Assembly: GCF_016863015.1 (NCBI RefSeq)
Contig: NZ_BOOB01000002.1
Span: 49,381 to 113,380 of the forward strand
DNA from: Microbispora amethystogenes
GTDB taxonomy: Bacteria > Actinomycetota > Actinomycetes > Streptosporangiales > Streptosporangiaceae
DNA: 64,000 nucleotides
Reading direction: 5' to 3'
Numbering within the stretch: position 1 is the stretch's first letter; each line of letters starts with the position of its first letter. This document shows positions 44,643-52,896 of the stretch, piece after piece. Position numbers and translations under genes: made by a program. The notes below the pieces were generated by a model. The model was not told the DNA's origin. It ran no database searches and saw only the letters and a list, made by a program, of their open reading frames with translations.

Positions 44643-45845
44643 TCAGATCGGCAGGGGGACGACCCGGCCCGCGACCACGAGGGCGACCTCCTCGGACTCC
44701 CGGGCGAGTGCCTGGTTGATGCGGCCGAGCGCGTCGCGGAACAGCCTGCCGGCGGCGGTGGCCGGGATCACCCCCAGGCCGGTTTCGTCGCTCACCGCCA
44801 GCACGCGGGCGTGTGTGCCTCGCCAGGCGGCCACCAGCGCCTCGCACCGCGCCTCCACCCGGTCAAGGGCGAGGCGGCGAAGGCCCTCCGGGCGAGTGCC
44901 GTCAGGCCAGGCGCCGGACTCGTCGAACACGGCGGCGAGCCAGGTGCCGATCCCGTCGACCAGGAACGTCCCCCGTCCGCCTGCCAGCACCGCCGCGAGA
45001 TCGGTGGTCTCCACGGTCCGCCAGTGCGCGGGGCGTCGTTCCCGGTGAGTCCGTACGCGGGCCAGCCAGTCCGGGTCGTCGCCCCCGGAGGGCCCGGTCG
45101 CGACATAGGTCACCTCGGGCTCGGCGGCGAGGCGCAGCTCGGCCTCCTCGGACTTGCCCGACCGTGACCCGCCGAGCAGCAGGGTGCGGCGGGGCCGCCC
45201 GACGCGTTCCCGCCCGTGGACGCCGATCGTCGCCGTGCCGATGACGGTGCCGTCGGGGACGGCCTCCGCTCCCCAGAAGCCGAGCCTGCGGGCGAGTTCG
45301 CCCTCCGAGGGGACGCGGTGGCAAAGGTTCACCGCGACGATCCGGGTCCTCGGCGTCACGCGCCCCCGCCTGCGTAGGTCGCCCAGCCGTTCCGGACGGT
45401 CCGGCAGGTCGATGAGCACCACGTCGAAGGGCGCGTCGGCAGGCGATCCGTTGTCCGGCTCGTCGCGGCCGGACGGCGGGCCCACGGCATACAGCAGCCG
45501 GCCGCCGTCAGGCGCGGTGACCTCGCAGCCGTCCGAGGTGTGGAGCAGCCGGTATCCCTCGGGCAGGCGCCCCTCGGCCGCCGCACGGGATCCGCCCACG
45601 GCGTCCGGTCCCGTCGCCGTATCCGGCCCGGTCGTGGTGCCTGGCAGGGTCGTGGTGTCCGGCAGGGCCGGGGCGGCCGCCTCCGGGGCCTGGCGTGGTT
45701 TGAAGAGAGCGAGCCGTACGCGGCCGTCGAGCACGATGGAGGCCGGACGACGGTGGCCGGGGGCGAGCCGTCCGCAGGACGCGCAGGGACAGCCGGGGGC
45801 GGGCCAGCCCTCCGGGCCGCCGGTTCCCTCCAGGCGAATCTCCAT
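44643..45845 (-). CDS. cobU: bifunctional adenosylcobinamide kinase/guanylyltransferase with degenerate metallo-beta-lactamase-like N-terminus
   Basis: 400 residues. The C-terminal CobU domain (about 225-400) has the P-loop LLLGGSRSGKS, HRERRPAHWRTVE with the guanylylated His region, and DGIGTWLAAVFDE. The N-terminal part opens like PhnP-type MBL proteins (GTGGPEGWPAPGCPCASC) but has lost the H-x-H-x-D-H metal motif (the region reads VVLIDLPDRPERLGDL), and includes a Thr/Gly/Pro/Asp-rich stretch. This fusion is known in actinobacteria. ATG 45845 is chosen at the start of the MBL-like domain. Confidence 0.88.
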   Translation of the reverse strand: MEIRLEGTGGPEGWPAPGCPCASCGRLAPGHRRPASIVLDGRVRLALFKPRQAPEAAAPALPDTTTLPGTTTGPDTATGPDAVGGSRAAAEGRLPEGYRLLHTSDGCEVTAPDGGRLLYAVGPPSGRDEPDNGSPADAPFDVVLIDLPDRPERLGDLRRRGRVTPRTRIVAVNLCHRVPSEGELARRLGFWGAEAVPDGTVIGTATIGVHGRERVGRPRRTLLLGGSRSGKSEEAELRLAAEPEVTYVATGPSGGDDPDWLARVRTHRERRPAHWRTVETTDLAAVLAGGRGTFLVDGIGTWLAAVFDESGAWPDGTRPEGLRRLALDRVEARCEALVAAWRGTHARVLAVSDETGLGVIPATAAGRLFRDALGRINQALARESEEVALVVAGRVVPLPI

Positions 45846-46011
45846 GCGCCGCCGCCTTTCCGCGTCCTTGCCGCCGGGTGGTTCCCGCACCGGCGGGGGA
45901 GTGGACGCCGGGCAGAGAGAGGATAGGGTCCGGCTGCACGGGCGTCGCGTCGCGGCGGCCGGCGTGAGTCCCGGGCGCGGGGACGGCGAGGAAGCGAAGG
46001 AGCGGGTGCGG

Positions 46012-46218
46012 ATGATTTGGCGGTGGCGTTACGAGGACGCGAACGGCGGCGAGGTCACGGACCGCCCGCTGCCCCGGGAGATCTTCTCCAGCCAGTCGGA
46101 CGCGGAGTCGTGGCTGGGGGAGAGCTGGCGCGAGCTGCTGGAGGCCGGTGTCGAGCAGGTGTCGCTGCTGGAGGACGAGCGGGTCGAATACTCGGGGATG
46201 TCCCTGCGCGCCGAGTGA
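46012..46218 (+). CDS. small conserved hypothetical protein
   Basis: 68 residues. ATG 46012 has AAGGAG nine bases upstream. It opens MIWRWRYEDANGGEVTDRP and continues FSSQSDAESWLGESWRELLEAGVEQVSLLEDERVEY, in part. It is acidic, without membrane segments. Similar small proteins are widespread in actinobacteria without known function. It is divergent from cobU. Confidence 0.75.
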   Translation: MIWRWRYEDANGGEVTDRPLPREIFSSQSDAESWLGESWRELLEAGVEQVSLLEDERVEYSGMSLRAE

Positions 46219-46292
46219 GACGTGCGGCGCTCGCCGCCCGGGCCCCGTGAGCGCGGGAGCCGGGCGGCGCGCCTACCTGAGCGGGTGAGACG

Positions 46293-47291
46293 TCAGGGAC
46301 GGCTGGACGGGCTGACCGTCTTCGCCGGGTCACGCTCGACGACCGGCTCCAGCACGTCGTCGATCTTCTTGAGCACCTCGGCGTCGAGCTTCACACCGGC
46401 GGCCTTGACGTTGTCGCGCACCTGCTCCGGCTTGGTCGCCCCGACGATGGCCGACGACACGTTGGGGTTCTGCAGCACCCACGCCACGGCGAGCTGGGCC
46501 ATCGACAGGCCGAGATCGGCCGCGATCGGCTTGAGGTCCTGCACCCGCCGCAGCACGTCGTCGCGCATCAGCCGGTTGATGAAGCCCGAGCCGGTGGAGT
46601 CGGTGGCGCGCGACCCGGCCGGCGGCGGCTGGCCGGGCAGGTACTTGCCGGTGAGCACGCCCTGCGCGATGGGCGACCAGACGATCTGGCCGAGGCCCTC
46701 CTTCTCGCACAGCGGCACGACCTCGGACTCGATGACCCGCCACAGCATCGAGTACTGCGGCTGGTTCGACACGAGCCGGTCGAACCCCATCTCGTCGGCG
46801 ATCTTCAGCGCCCGCGCGATCTGGTCGGCCGTCCACTCGCTGACGCCGACGTAGAGGACCTTGCCCTGCCGTACGAGGTCGTCGAACGCGCGCAGGGTCT
46901 CCTCCAGCGGCGTCTCGACGTCGTAGCGGTGCGCCTGGTAGAGGTCGACGTAGTCGGTCTGCAGGCGGCGGAGCGAGCCGTTGATCGACTCGGTGATGTG
47001 CTTGCGGGACAGGCCCCGGTCGTTCTTGCCCTCACCCGTCGGCCAGTAGACCTTCGTGAAGATCTCCAGCGACTCGCGGCGCACGCCCTTCAGCGCGCGG
47101 CCGAGCACCTCCTCCGCCCGGGTCCCGGCGTAGACGTCGGCGGTGTCGAAGGTGGTGATCCCCTCGTCGAGGGCCGCGCGGACGCACTCGACGGCGGCGT
47201 CCTCCTCCACCTGGGAACCGTGGGTGATCCAGTTTCCGTAGCTGATCTCACTGACCATGAGGCCGCTGCGGCCAAGATGACGGTATTCCAT
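46293..47291 (-). CDS. aldo/keto reductase
   Basis: 332 residues, complete TIM barrel. MEYRHLGRSGLMVSEISYG opens it. Catalytic residues are visible: Asp and Tyr in TFDTADVYAG, Lys in IFTKVYW and His in DLYQAHRYD. The NADPH-binding end is SSAIVGATKPEQVRDN. It is closest in style to the Kv-beta-like/YghZ group (AKR6/AKR14). The substrate is unknown. It is divergent from the SMI1-type gene. Confidence 0.92.
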   Translation of the reverse strand: MEYRHLGRSGLMVSEISYGNWITHGSQVEEDAAVECVRAALDEGITTFDTADVYAGTRAEEVLGRALKGVRRESLEIFTKVYWPTGEGKNDRGLSRKHITESINGSLRRLQTDYVDLYQAHRYDVETPLEETLRAFDDLVRQGKVLYVGVSEWTADQIARALKIADEMGFDRLVSNQPQYSMLWRVIESEVVPLCEKEGLGQIVWSPIAQGVLTGKYLPGQPPPAGSRATDSTGSGFINRLMRDDVLRRVQDLKPIAADLGLSMAQLAVAWVLQNPNVSSAIVGATKPEQVRDNVKAAGVKLDAEVLKKIDDVLEPVVERDPAKTVSPSSRP

Positions 47292-47354
47292 GTGCCTGAC
47301 ATTAGGTCATGAGTCACGGCACCCCGGTGATCGGATCGCGGTAAGGTGCCCGGC

Positions 47355-48545
47355 GTGCGCCGGTTGATCTCTTCTCGTCCCGTACGGCTGGCACTGCTGG
47401 CCGCGCTGGTCGCCGGGGCCGCCGCCGGTCTGGTCCTGGCCGCGCGGCGGCGCCGGGCCGCCACTTCCGTACGGCCGTCCCGCGTCACCGCGTCGCCGCC
47501 CCAGGGGGAGAGCGGGGAAGCGGAGGACCGGCACGGCCCGGAACCGGTGCTGGGACGGGCCACCGAGGAGGATCTGGAGCGGTACCGGCGGCCGGAGGGC
47601 GGCGCTCCCGTCTTCCGCCTCTTGAGCGGCCTCCCGCCGGTCAGGGGGCTCGTGCCGCCGCGCGGGACGAGGGCCCGCCGCTGGACGGCCGCGGCGGTCG
47701 TTTCGCTCGGCGTGCTGGCCCTCGGCGGGCAGGTGCTGGAGAACGCCGTGTTCGGTCCGGACGCGTGGACGTCGTACGGCTGGACGTCCTACGAGCCGTG
47801 CCCGGCGGACGTCTGCGAGCCGGGGCTGGGCAATGAGTTCCTCTTCCCCGGATACGGTGACGGAGCCTGCCCGGCGGCCGGGTGTGAGGCGCCGGGCGCG
47901 GTGTACGCGGAGGACGGGGAGCCCGTGACAGCGGACGGCGGGGACCCCATGACGGCGGAGCCGGAGACGTCGCCCGACCCCCGTTGCGTGCTCCATCCGG
48001 CGCGCCGGGGAGCGCCGGCCGTCCGGCCGGTCTCCCGCCGCGTGACCTCCGGGGTGAACCGGCAGTGGCGGCGCATCGAGCGATGGCTCAAGGCGCACGC
48101 ACCGCGGACGTACGCCTCACTGAACGGCCCGGCGGCCCCGCGGCTGGTGGCCAGGGCGGAGGCACGGATCGGGACCCGGCTGCCCGACTCCCTGCGGGCG
48201 TCGCTGCTGCGCCACGACGGCTCACATGGCGGCGCGAGCTTCCGGCTCCCGCCGTACTTCCTGATGATGGGCACGCGCGAGACGGTCGCCGCCTGGCCCG
48301 AGGCGTGCGGAATGGGCGGCGGCGTGCCCGTCGCCTACGCCGACGACTTCGGCGACTACCTGGTGACCGACGCCGCCACCGGCGGGGTTGGCGAGGCGTC
48401 GCCGGAGCAGTCGTACTACCAGGCCGACTGGTCGTCCTACTACGCGCTGCTGAAGGCCACGGCCGACGCGCTCACCCGTGGCGCCACGGCCGACGGTTTC
48501 CGGCCGGTGGTGCATGGAGGGGTGCTGGACTGGACGTCCGCCTGA
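47355..48545 (+). CDS. membrane-anchored protein with SMI1/KNR4 (SUKH) domain
   Basis: About 396 residues; GTG 47355 has AAGG eight bases upstream, and GTG 47346 is an alternative. There is an N-terminal membrane helix (LALLAALVAGAAAGLVLAA), a second near residue 115 (AAAVVSLGVLALGGQVL), and a Cys-containing linker. The C-terminal SMI1/KNR4-like domain (about 230-390) has IERWLKAHAPRTYASLNGPA, IGTRLPDSLRASLLRHDGS and a hydrophobic strand core. SUKH domains often act as immunity proteins against contact-dependent toxins, but no toxin gene is seen here. Confidence 0.75.
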   Translation: MRRLISSRPVRLALLAALVAGAAAGLVLAARRRRAATSVRPSRVTASPPQGESGEAEDRHGPEPVLGRATEEDLERYRRPEGGAPVFRLLSGLPPVRGLVPPRGTRARRWTAAAVVSLGVLALGGQVLENAVFGPDAWTSYGWTSYEPCPADVCEPGLGNEFLFPGYGDGACPAAGCEAPGAVYAEDGEPVTADGGDPMTAEPETSPDPRCVLHPARRGAPAVRPVSRRVTSGVNRQWRRIERWLKAHAPRTYASLNGPAAPRLVARAEARIGTRLPDSLRASLLRHDGSHGGASFRLPPYFLMMGTRETVAAWPEACGMGGGVPVAYADDFGDYLVTDAATGGVGEASPEQSYYQADWSSYYALLKATADALTRGATADGFRPVVHGGVLDWTSA

Positions 48546-48613
48546 TCCGTGGCTGATCCGTGGCTGAGCTGATCCGGCGAGCGGGCGGCACCGCGCCGGC
48601 GTCACCGTACGGG

Positions 48614-48683
48614 GATCACCATGCGGCGATCACCATGCGGCGATCACCATGCGGCGATCACCGTGCGGCGATCACTGTGCGGG
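48614..48683. repeat. tandem repeat, five 14-bp units
   Basis: Units at 48614, 48628, 48642, 48656 and 48670, consensus gatcaccatgcggc; three are identical. A decayed unit precedes them. The array fills half of the gap between convergent genes and abuts the DUF3043 stop codon, like the 14-bp array at 5490-5559. Confidence 0.9.
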
Positions 48684-48685
48684 CG

Positions 48686-49303
48686 TCACTTCTTGAGTTC
48701 GACCGGGATGCCGCCGGGCAGGACGGTGGGCTTGGGGAAGCGCAGGCGCCGCATCTGCGACGAGCGCATTGCCGCGTAGAAGCCGATGCCCTTGAGGTTC
48801 TCACCCGGGAACTTCTCCGCCGCCTCCTTCTTCACGCGCCCGGCGACGTAGAACGAGCCGGCCAGCACCAGCACCATCACGACCGGCAGGGAGAGCGTGT
48901 AGACCAGCAGGACCGCCGAGCGGATCTGGATCGGGAACGGCACCATCGACAGCAGCATGATGACGAAGACGACGGGCAGGAAGTACTGCCCCGGCAGGCG
49001 CCGCGAGTCGACCCAGTCACGGGCGAACTTGCGGACCGGGCCGCGGTCGCGTACGGGGAGCGCCCGGTCGTCACCGCGCAGCATGGCCTCACGCTGCCGG
49101 GACCGTAGCGCCTTGTCGCGCTCGCGGGCCAGACGGTAGGCCTCTTTGCGGTTCGAGGGCGCGGTCACCGGGGAGCGGCGGCGGCCCTGCGCCTCGCTCC
49201 GTTTGGGAGTGGGACGGCCCTTGCCCGGGGTGCTGTGGGGCTTAGGATCCTCTACAGGGACGGGGGAGTCCTCCGCAGAGGTCTGGGTGCGACGTCGGAA
49301 CAC
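48686..49303 (-). CDS. DUF3043 family membrane protein
   Basis: 205 residues. A basic, disordered N-terminus (GKGRPTPKRSEAQGRRR) is followed by RNRK-like NRKEAYRLARERDKALRSRQREAMLRGDD, in part. Two membrane helices follow (QYFLPVVFVIMLLSMVPF and AVLLVYTLSLPVVMVLVLAGSF). The C-terminus is GIGFYAAMRSSQMRRLRFPKP. The family is conserved in actinobacteria next to the psp region; function is unknown. Confidence 0.9.
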   Translation of the reverse strand: MFRRRTQTSAEDSPVPVEDPKPHSTPGKGRPTPKRSEAQGRRRSPVTAPSNRKEAYRLARERDKALRSRQREAMLRGDDRALPVRDRGPVRKFARDWVDSRRLPGQYFLPVVFVIMLLSMVPFPIQIRSAVLLVYTLSLPVVMVLVLAGSFYVAGRVKKEAAEKFPGENLKGIGFYAAMRSSQMRRLRFPKPTVLPGGIPVELKK

Positions 49304-49364
49304 GTCGCCCAGCCTACCGGGAGTGCAACTTAGTGACGCCCTCGCGCGTTATGCGTAGGGTGAA

Positions 49365-49387
49365 CCCAGGCGGTTCCGCCGCCTGGG
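49365..49387 (+). promoter_or_regulatory. hairpin in the pspA upstream region
   Basis: CCCAGGCGG-TTCCG-CCGCCTGGG, a perfect 9-bp stem, lies 65 bp before pspA in a divergent promoter region. It may be an mRNA leader hairpin or an operator. A possible -10 (TAGGGT, 49356-49361) sits just before it. Confidence 0.4.
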
Positions 49388-49451
49388 CAAGGGGCTTTAG
49401 ACGGCTGGGGTCACCCACGCAGGACCTTGGAGAAGGGGACGGCCGACGCGC

Positions 49452-50252
49452 ATGAGCGTGATGAAGAGACTTTCCATGATCTTCAAGTCCAAGGCCAACA
49501 AGGCCTTGGACAAGATGGAGGATCCGCGGGAGACGCTGGACTATTCCTATCAGCGTCAGCTTGAGCTGCTGCAGAAGGTCCGCCGTGGCGTGGCCGACGT
49601 GGCCACCAGCCGCAAGCGGGTGGAGCTGCAGATCAACCAGCTCGAGAGCCAGACCGCGAAGCTGGAGAACCAGAGCAGGCAGGCGCTGTCGGCCGGGCGC
49701 GAGGACCTCGCTCGCGAGGCGCTGACCCGCCGCAACGGACTGAACGCGCAGATCGCCGACCTGCGGCTCCAGTACAGCAACCTCCAGGGCGAGGAGGAGA
49801 AGCTCACCCTCGCCAGCCAGCGGCTGCAGGCCAAGGTCGACTCCTTCCGTACGAAGAAGGAGACCATCAAGGCCACCTACACGGCGGCCGAGGCCCAGAC
49901 GCGCATCAACGAGGCGTTCTCCGGCATCTCGGAGGAGATGGGCGACGTCGGCCTGGCCATCCAGCGGGCCGAGGACAAGACCGCGCAGATGCAGGCCCGT
50001 GCCGGTGCGATCGACGAGCTGCTGGCCAGCGGCGCGCTGGACGACTTCACCGGGCAGCGCGACGACATCCAGGCGGAGCTCGACCGGATGGGCGGCGGCA
50101 CGGACGTGGAGCTCGAACTGGCCAGGATGAAGGCCGAGCTCGGTCAGGGGCCGGCGCCGCAGAGCGCCATCGAGGCGGGGCAGCAGGGCCAGGCGGCCCC
50201 GGCCGCCCAGCAGCACACGCAGCAGCTCCGTAAGCCGGGGGAGGGATTGTGA
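49452..50252 (+). CDS. pspA: PspA/IM30 family phage-shock protein
   Basis: 266 residues, nearly all coiled coil. MKRLSMIFKSKANKALDKMEDP is the family's amphipathic N-terminal helix, followed by ETLDYSYQRQLELLQKVRRG and long helices (QINQLESQTAKLENQSRQAL). The Gln/Ala-rich tail is disordered. PspA/IM30 proteins are ESCRT-III-like membrane-stabilising scaffolds. It overlaps pspAA by four bases, heading a pspA-pspAA-htpX-pspAB operon. A second ATG three codons in is possible. Confidence 0.94.
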   Translation: MSVMKRLSMIFKSKANKALDKMEDPRETLDYSYQRQLELLQKVRRGVADVATSRKRVELQINQLESQTAKLENQSRQALSAGREDLAREALTRRNGLNAQIADLRLQYSNLQGEEEKLTLASQRLQAKVDSFRTKKETIKATYTAAEAQTRINEAFSGISEEMGDVGLAIQRAEDKTAQMQARAGAIDELLASGALDDFTGQRDDIQAELDRMGGGTDVELELARMKAELGQGPAPQSAIEAGQQGQAAPAAQQHTQQLRKPGEGL

Positions 50253-50527
50253 TAGTCCGGATCATGGGCGAGGGGCAGGTGGAGATCGCCCCCGCCGACA
50301 TCGACGTGCTGAACGAGCTCGACGGCGAGCTTGAGGCCGCCATCGAGACGGACGACGAGACGCAGTTCCGTGCCAAGCTGCACGCGCTGCTCGACAAGGT
50401 CCGCGACGTGGGCAGGCCGCTGGCGGACGACTCCCTCGAGCCGTCCGAGCTGATCCTGCCGCCGGCCGACGCCTCGATCGAGGAGGTGCGGGAGATGCTC
50501 GGGGACACCGGGCTCATCCCCGGCTGA
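50249..50527 (+). CDS. PspA-associated protein PspAA
   Basis: 92 residues. MIVRIMGEGQVEIAPADIDVLNELDGELEAAI, in part, is the PspAA signature, with a C-terminal acidic region (SIEEVREMLGDTGLIPG). The start overlaps the pspA stop (GTGA). It is known as a conserved partner of PspA in actinobacteria, probably a regulator or adaptor. Confidence 0.88.
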   Translation: MIVRIMGEGQVEIAPADIDVLNELDGELEAAIETDDETQFRAKLHALLDKVRDVGRPLADDSLEPSELILPPADASIEEVREMLGDTGLIPG

Positions 50528-51417
50528 TGGCCTCCACGCGGTTCGCCCCTGATCGCGGCCTCAGCGTGCGGATGACCGTGACGATGTTCCTGCTCGGGCT
50601 GCTCTACGTGGCGTTCATGGCCGTCCTGGTCGCGGTGGGCGTCCGGGCGGTCATGGTCCTCGTGATCGCCGCGGGCCTCCTGCTGGTGCAGTACTTCCTG
50701 TCCGACAAGATCGCGCTGTTCGCGATGAACGGACGGGAGGTCTCCCCGCAGGAGGCTCCCGAGCTGCACGGGATCATCGACCGGCTGAGCGCGATGGCGG
50801 GGATGCCCAAGCCGCGGGTGGCGATCGCCGACTCCGACATGCCGAACGCGTTCGCCACCGGGCGCGACCGGAAGCACGCGGTGGTCTGCGTGACCACTGG
50901 CATCCTCCGCCGGCTCGACGCGCAGGAGCTCGAAGGGGTGCTGGCGCACGAGCTGTCGCACGTCGCCCACCGGGACGTCGCCGTGATGACGATCGCCTCC
51001 TTCCTCGGGATCGTCGCCGGGCTGATGACCCGTTTCTCGCTGTACGCCGGGCTGGGCAACCGCAGGAATGACAACGGCCCGCCGATCGGGCTGATCATCT
51101 TCGCGGTCTCCGGCCTGGTCTACGCCGTCAGCTTCCTGCTGACGCGGGCGCTGTCGCGGTACCGGGAGCTCGCCGCCGACCGCGCGGGCGCGCTGCTCAC
51201 GCAGCGGCCGAGCGCCCTGGCCAGCGCCCTCACCAAGATCAGCGGGGACATCGCCCGGATCCCGACCCGGGACCTGCGCGAGGCGCAGCCGTTCAACGCC
51301 TTCTACTTCGCGCCCGCCCTGTCGGGCCAGAGCGTCGCCGCGCTGCTGTCGACCCATCCGCCGCTGGAGCGCCGGCTGGAGCAGCTCGCCAAGATCTCCG
51401 CGGCTCTGGGCCGCTGA
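50527..51417 (+). CDS. htpX: M48-family membrane zinc protease, HtpX-like
   Basis: 296 residues. Two N-terminal membrane helices, zinc motif HELSH (VLAHELSHVAHRDVAV), two more helices, and the third zinc ligand Glu in SRYRELAADRAGALL. It ends with STHPPLERRLEQL, typical of HtpX. It shares its first base with the last base of the pspAA stop. It degrades damaged membrane proteins; linkage with PspA points to envelope stress. Confidence 0.93.
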   Translation: MASTRFAPDRGLSVRMTVTMFLLGLLYVAFMAVLVAVGVRAVMVLVIAAGLLLVQYFLSDKIALFAMNGREVSPQEAPELHGIIDRLSAMAGMPKPRVAIADSDMPNAFATGRDRKHAVVCVTTGILRRLDAQELEGVLAHELSHVAHRDVAVMTIASFLGIVAGLMTRFSLYAGLGNRRNDNGPPIGLIIFAVSGLVYAVSFLLTRALSRYRELAADRAGALLTQRPSALASALTKISGDIARIPTRDLREAQPFNAFYFAPALSGQSVAALLSTHPPLERRLEQLAKISAALGR

Positions 51418-51448
51418 TGACCGGCCGGTCGACGGGTTGGGAGCGCTG

Positions 51449-51997
51449 ATGGGCTGGTTCGACGCCCTGCTCGGCCGGTCCAAGGCCGCGAAACCGGACC
51501 TGGACGCGTTGTTCGCCCTGCCGTCCGCCGCCGTCACGCTGCGGGCCGCCACCGGGTTCGCCCCGGCGGGCACCGGGTCGGTCTGCTTCCGGGCGGCCGA
51601 GGGAGGCGCGTTCGCCCGGCTCCAGCAGGAAGTCGAGGCCCTGATGGGCGAGACGCGGGTGTCGCAGGACGCGTACGGCTACACCTGGCTGTCGGTGCGC
51701 AACCCCGACGTGGCCGGGCTCGTGACCGACCTGCACGCCGCGAACTCGTCGCTGGAGTCGGCCGGGTTCGGGCCCTCGCTGCTGTGCACGCTGGTGACGT
51801 TCGCCGACTCCGCGCAGCGGAAGCTGGTGATCGTCTATCTCTACAAGCGCGGCACGTTCTACCCTTTCGCTCCCGCCGGGGAGCCCCGCCGCGACAACGC
51901 CCTGGAACTGCAGGCGCGAGGGGTCCTGGAGCAGGAACTCAAGATCGAGCCCGATCTCGCGAGCTGGTTTCCCGTCTGGGGCGCCCCCGGCCTCTGA
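51449..51997 (+). CDS. PspA-associated protein PspAB
   Basis: 182 residues. ATG 51449 has GGGAG five bases upstream; a TTG at 51437 is less likely. It starts GWFDALLGRSKAAKPDLDALFALPSAA, in part, typical of PspAB. The middle is DAYGYTWLSVRNPDVAGLVTDLHAAN and the end KIEPDLASWFPVWG. It is a soluble protein always found with PspA/HtpX in actinobacteria; molecular role unknown. Confidence 0.85.
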   Translation: MGWFDALLGRSKAAKPDLDALFALPSAAVTLRAATGFAPAGTGSVCFRAAEGGAFARLQQEVEALMGETRVSQDAYGYTWLSVRNPDVAGLVTDLHAANSSLESAGFGPSLLCTLVTFADSAQRKLVIVYLYKRGTFYPFAPAGEPRRDNALELQARGVLEQELKIEPDLASWFPVWGAPGL

Positions 51998-52012
51998 CCT
52001 ACAGGAGCCCTC

Positions 52013-52759
52013 ATGACCGAGTGGACCCACCTGCGGCACACCGAGGCCGCGGCCGCGGAGATCGGCCGGATGGCCGAGGTCGTGCGGGGACAGGACGGCG
52101 CGACGCCCGTGCCGACCTGCCCGGGATGGGACCTCAGGGAGCTGGTCGAGCACACCGGCGCCGTGCACCGGTGGGCCGCCGCGATGGTGCGGGACGCCGC
52201 CGACCGCCGATACGACCGCGCCGCGATGGACCACGGGTTCCCCGAGGGCTTCGCCGAGGCCGCCGACTGGCTCGATGCGGGAGCCGTACAGCTGACCGAG
52301 GCCCTGAAGAGCCGCGAGCCGGACACCGAGGTGTGGGGCTGGGCGGGGGACCGGAGCGCGGCGTTCTGGTCGCGCCGGCAGTTGCACGAGACCGTCGTCC
52401 ACCGCGCCGACGCGGAGATCGCCCTCGGCCTCGTCCCCTCGATCGACGAGGACGTCGCGATCGACGGCATCGAGGAGTTCTTCGACCTGCTCCCGTACGC
52501 CCGTTGGCGGCCCCTGCTCGCGGAGCTGAAGGGCGACGGGGAGACGATCTCCTGGCGGGCGGAGACCGGCGGGTCCTGGCTCGTGCGACTCACCCCCGAG
52601 GGCTTCGCGTACGAGCGGTCGGACGCGCCGGGCGACGTGACCGTGCGCGCGGAGACGACCGGAGACCTCATGCTGACCCTGTGGGGGCGGCGCGAGCCCG
52701 CCGCGGTCGAGGGCGACGCCGCCCTCCTGCGCTGGTGGCGCGAACGCGCCCAGATCTGA
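52013..52759 (+). CDS. maleylpyruvate isomerase-family mycothiol-dependent enzyme
   Basis: 248 residues. The N-terminal DinB-like four-helix metal-binding domain has CPGWDLRELVEHTGAVHRWAA and LHETVVHRADAEIALGL, supplying the His/Glu/His ligands. The C-terminal domain ends GDLMLTLWGRRE. The family uses mycothiol, an actinobacterial thiol, for isomerisation or detoxification. It follows pspAB by 15 bp, so it may be cotranscribed. A strong terminator follows. Confidence 0.88.
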   Translation: MTEWTHLRHTEAAAAEIGRMAEVVRGQDGATPVPTCPGWDLRELVEHTGAVHRWAAAMVRDAADRRYDRAAMDHGFPEGFAEAADWLDAGAVQLTEALKSREPDTEVWGWAGDRSAAFWSRRQLHETVVHRADAEIALGLVPSIDEDVAIDGIEEFFDLLPYARWRPLLAELKGDGETISWRAETGGSWLVRLTPEGFAYERSDAPGDVTVRAETTGDLMLTLWGRREPAAVEGDAALLRWWRERAQI

Positions 52760-52848
52760 GCGCAGACGTCCCGGCATGGGCCGGGACGCCGGAGTACGCG
52801 CCGCGAGAACGGCTGGAGGCCGAGCGGAGACGCCGAGGGCCCTCAACG

Positions 52849-52885
52849 GAGAGGCGCCCCCGAAGCCACTTCGGGGGCGCCTCTC
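52849..52885. terminator. bidirectional terminator between the isomerase gene and nadA
   Basis: A perfect 17-bp stem (52849-52865 with 52869-52885) and 3-nt loop, eleven bases from the nadA stop. It serves both convergent genes. Confidence 0.9.
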
Positions 52886-52896
52886 ACTACTTCTGG

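Noticed and set aside
44204..44847. Repeat proteins encoded by the cobU-cobS gap
   Set aside because: Several frames are open through the repeats on both strands, but this follows from base composition and repeat periods; no start with ribosome-binding site and no folded sequence was seen.
45846..46011. Cobalamin riboswitch upstream of cobU
   Set aside because: I looked for the B12 box and the conserved core in both strands. Only GC-rich sequence with a vaguely similar GTGAGTCCCGGG was found, on the wrong strand for cobU.
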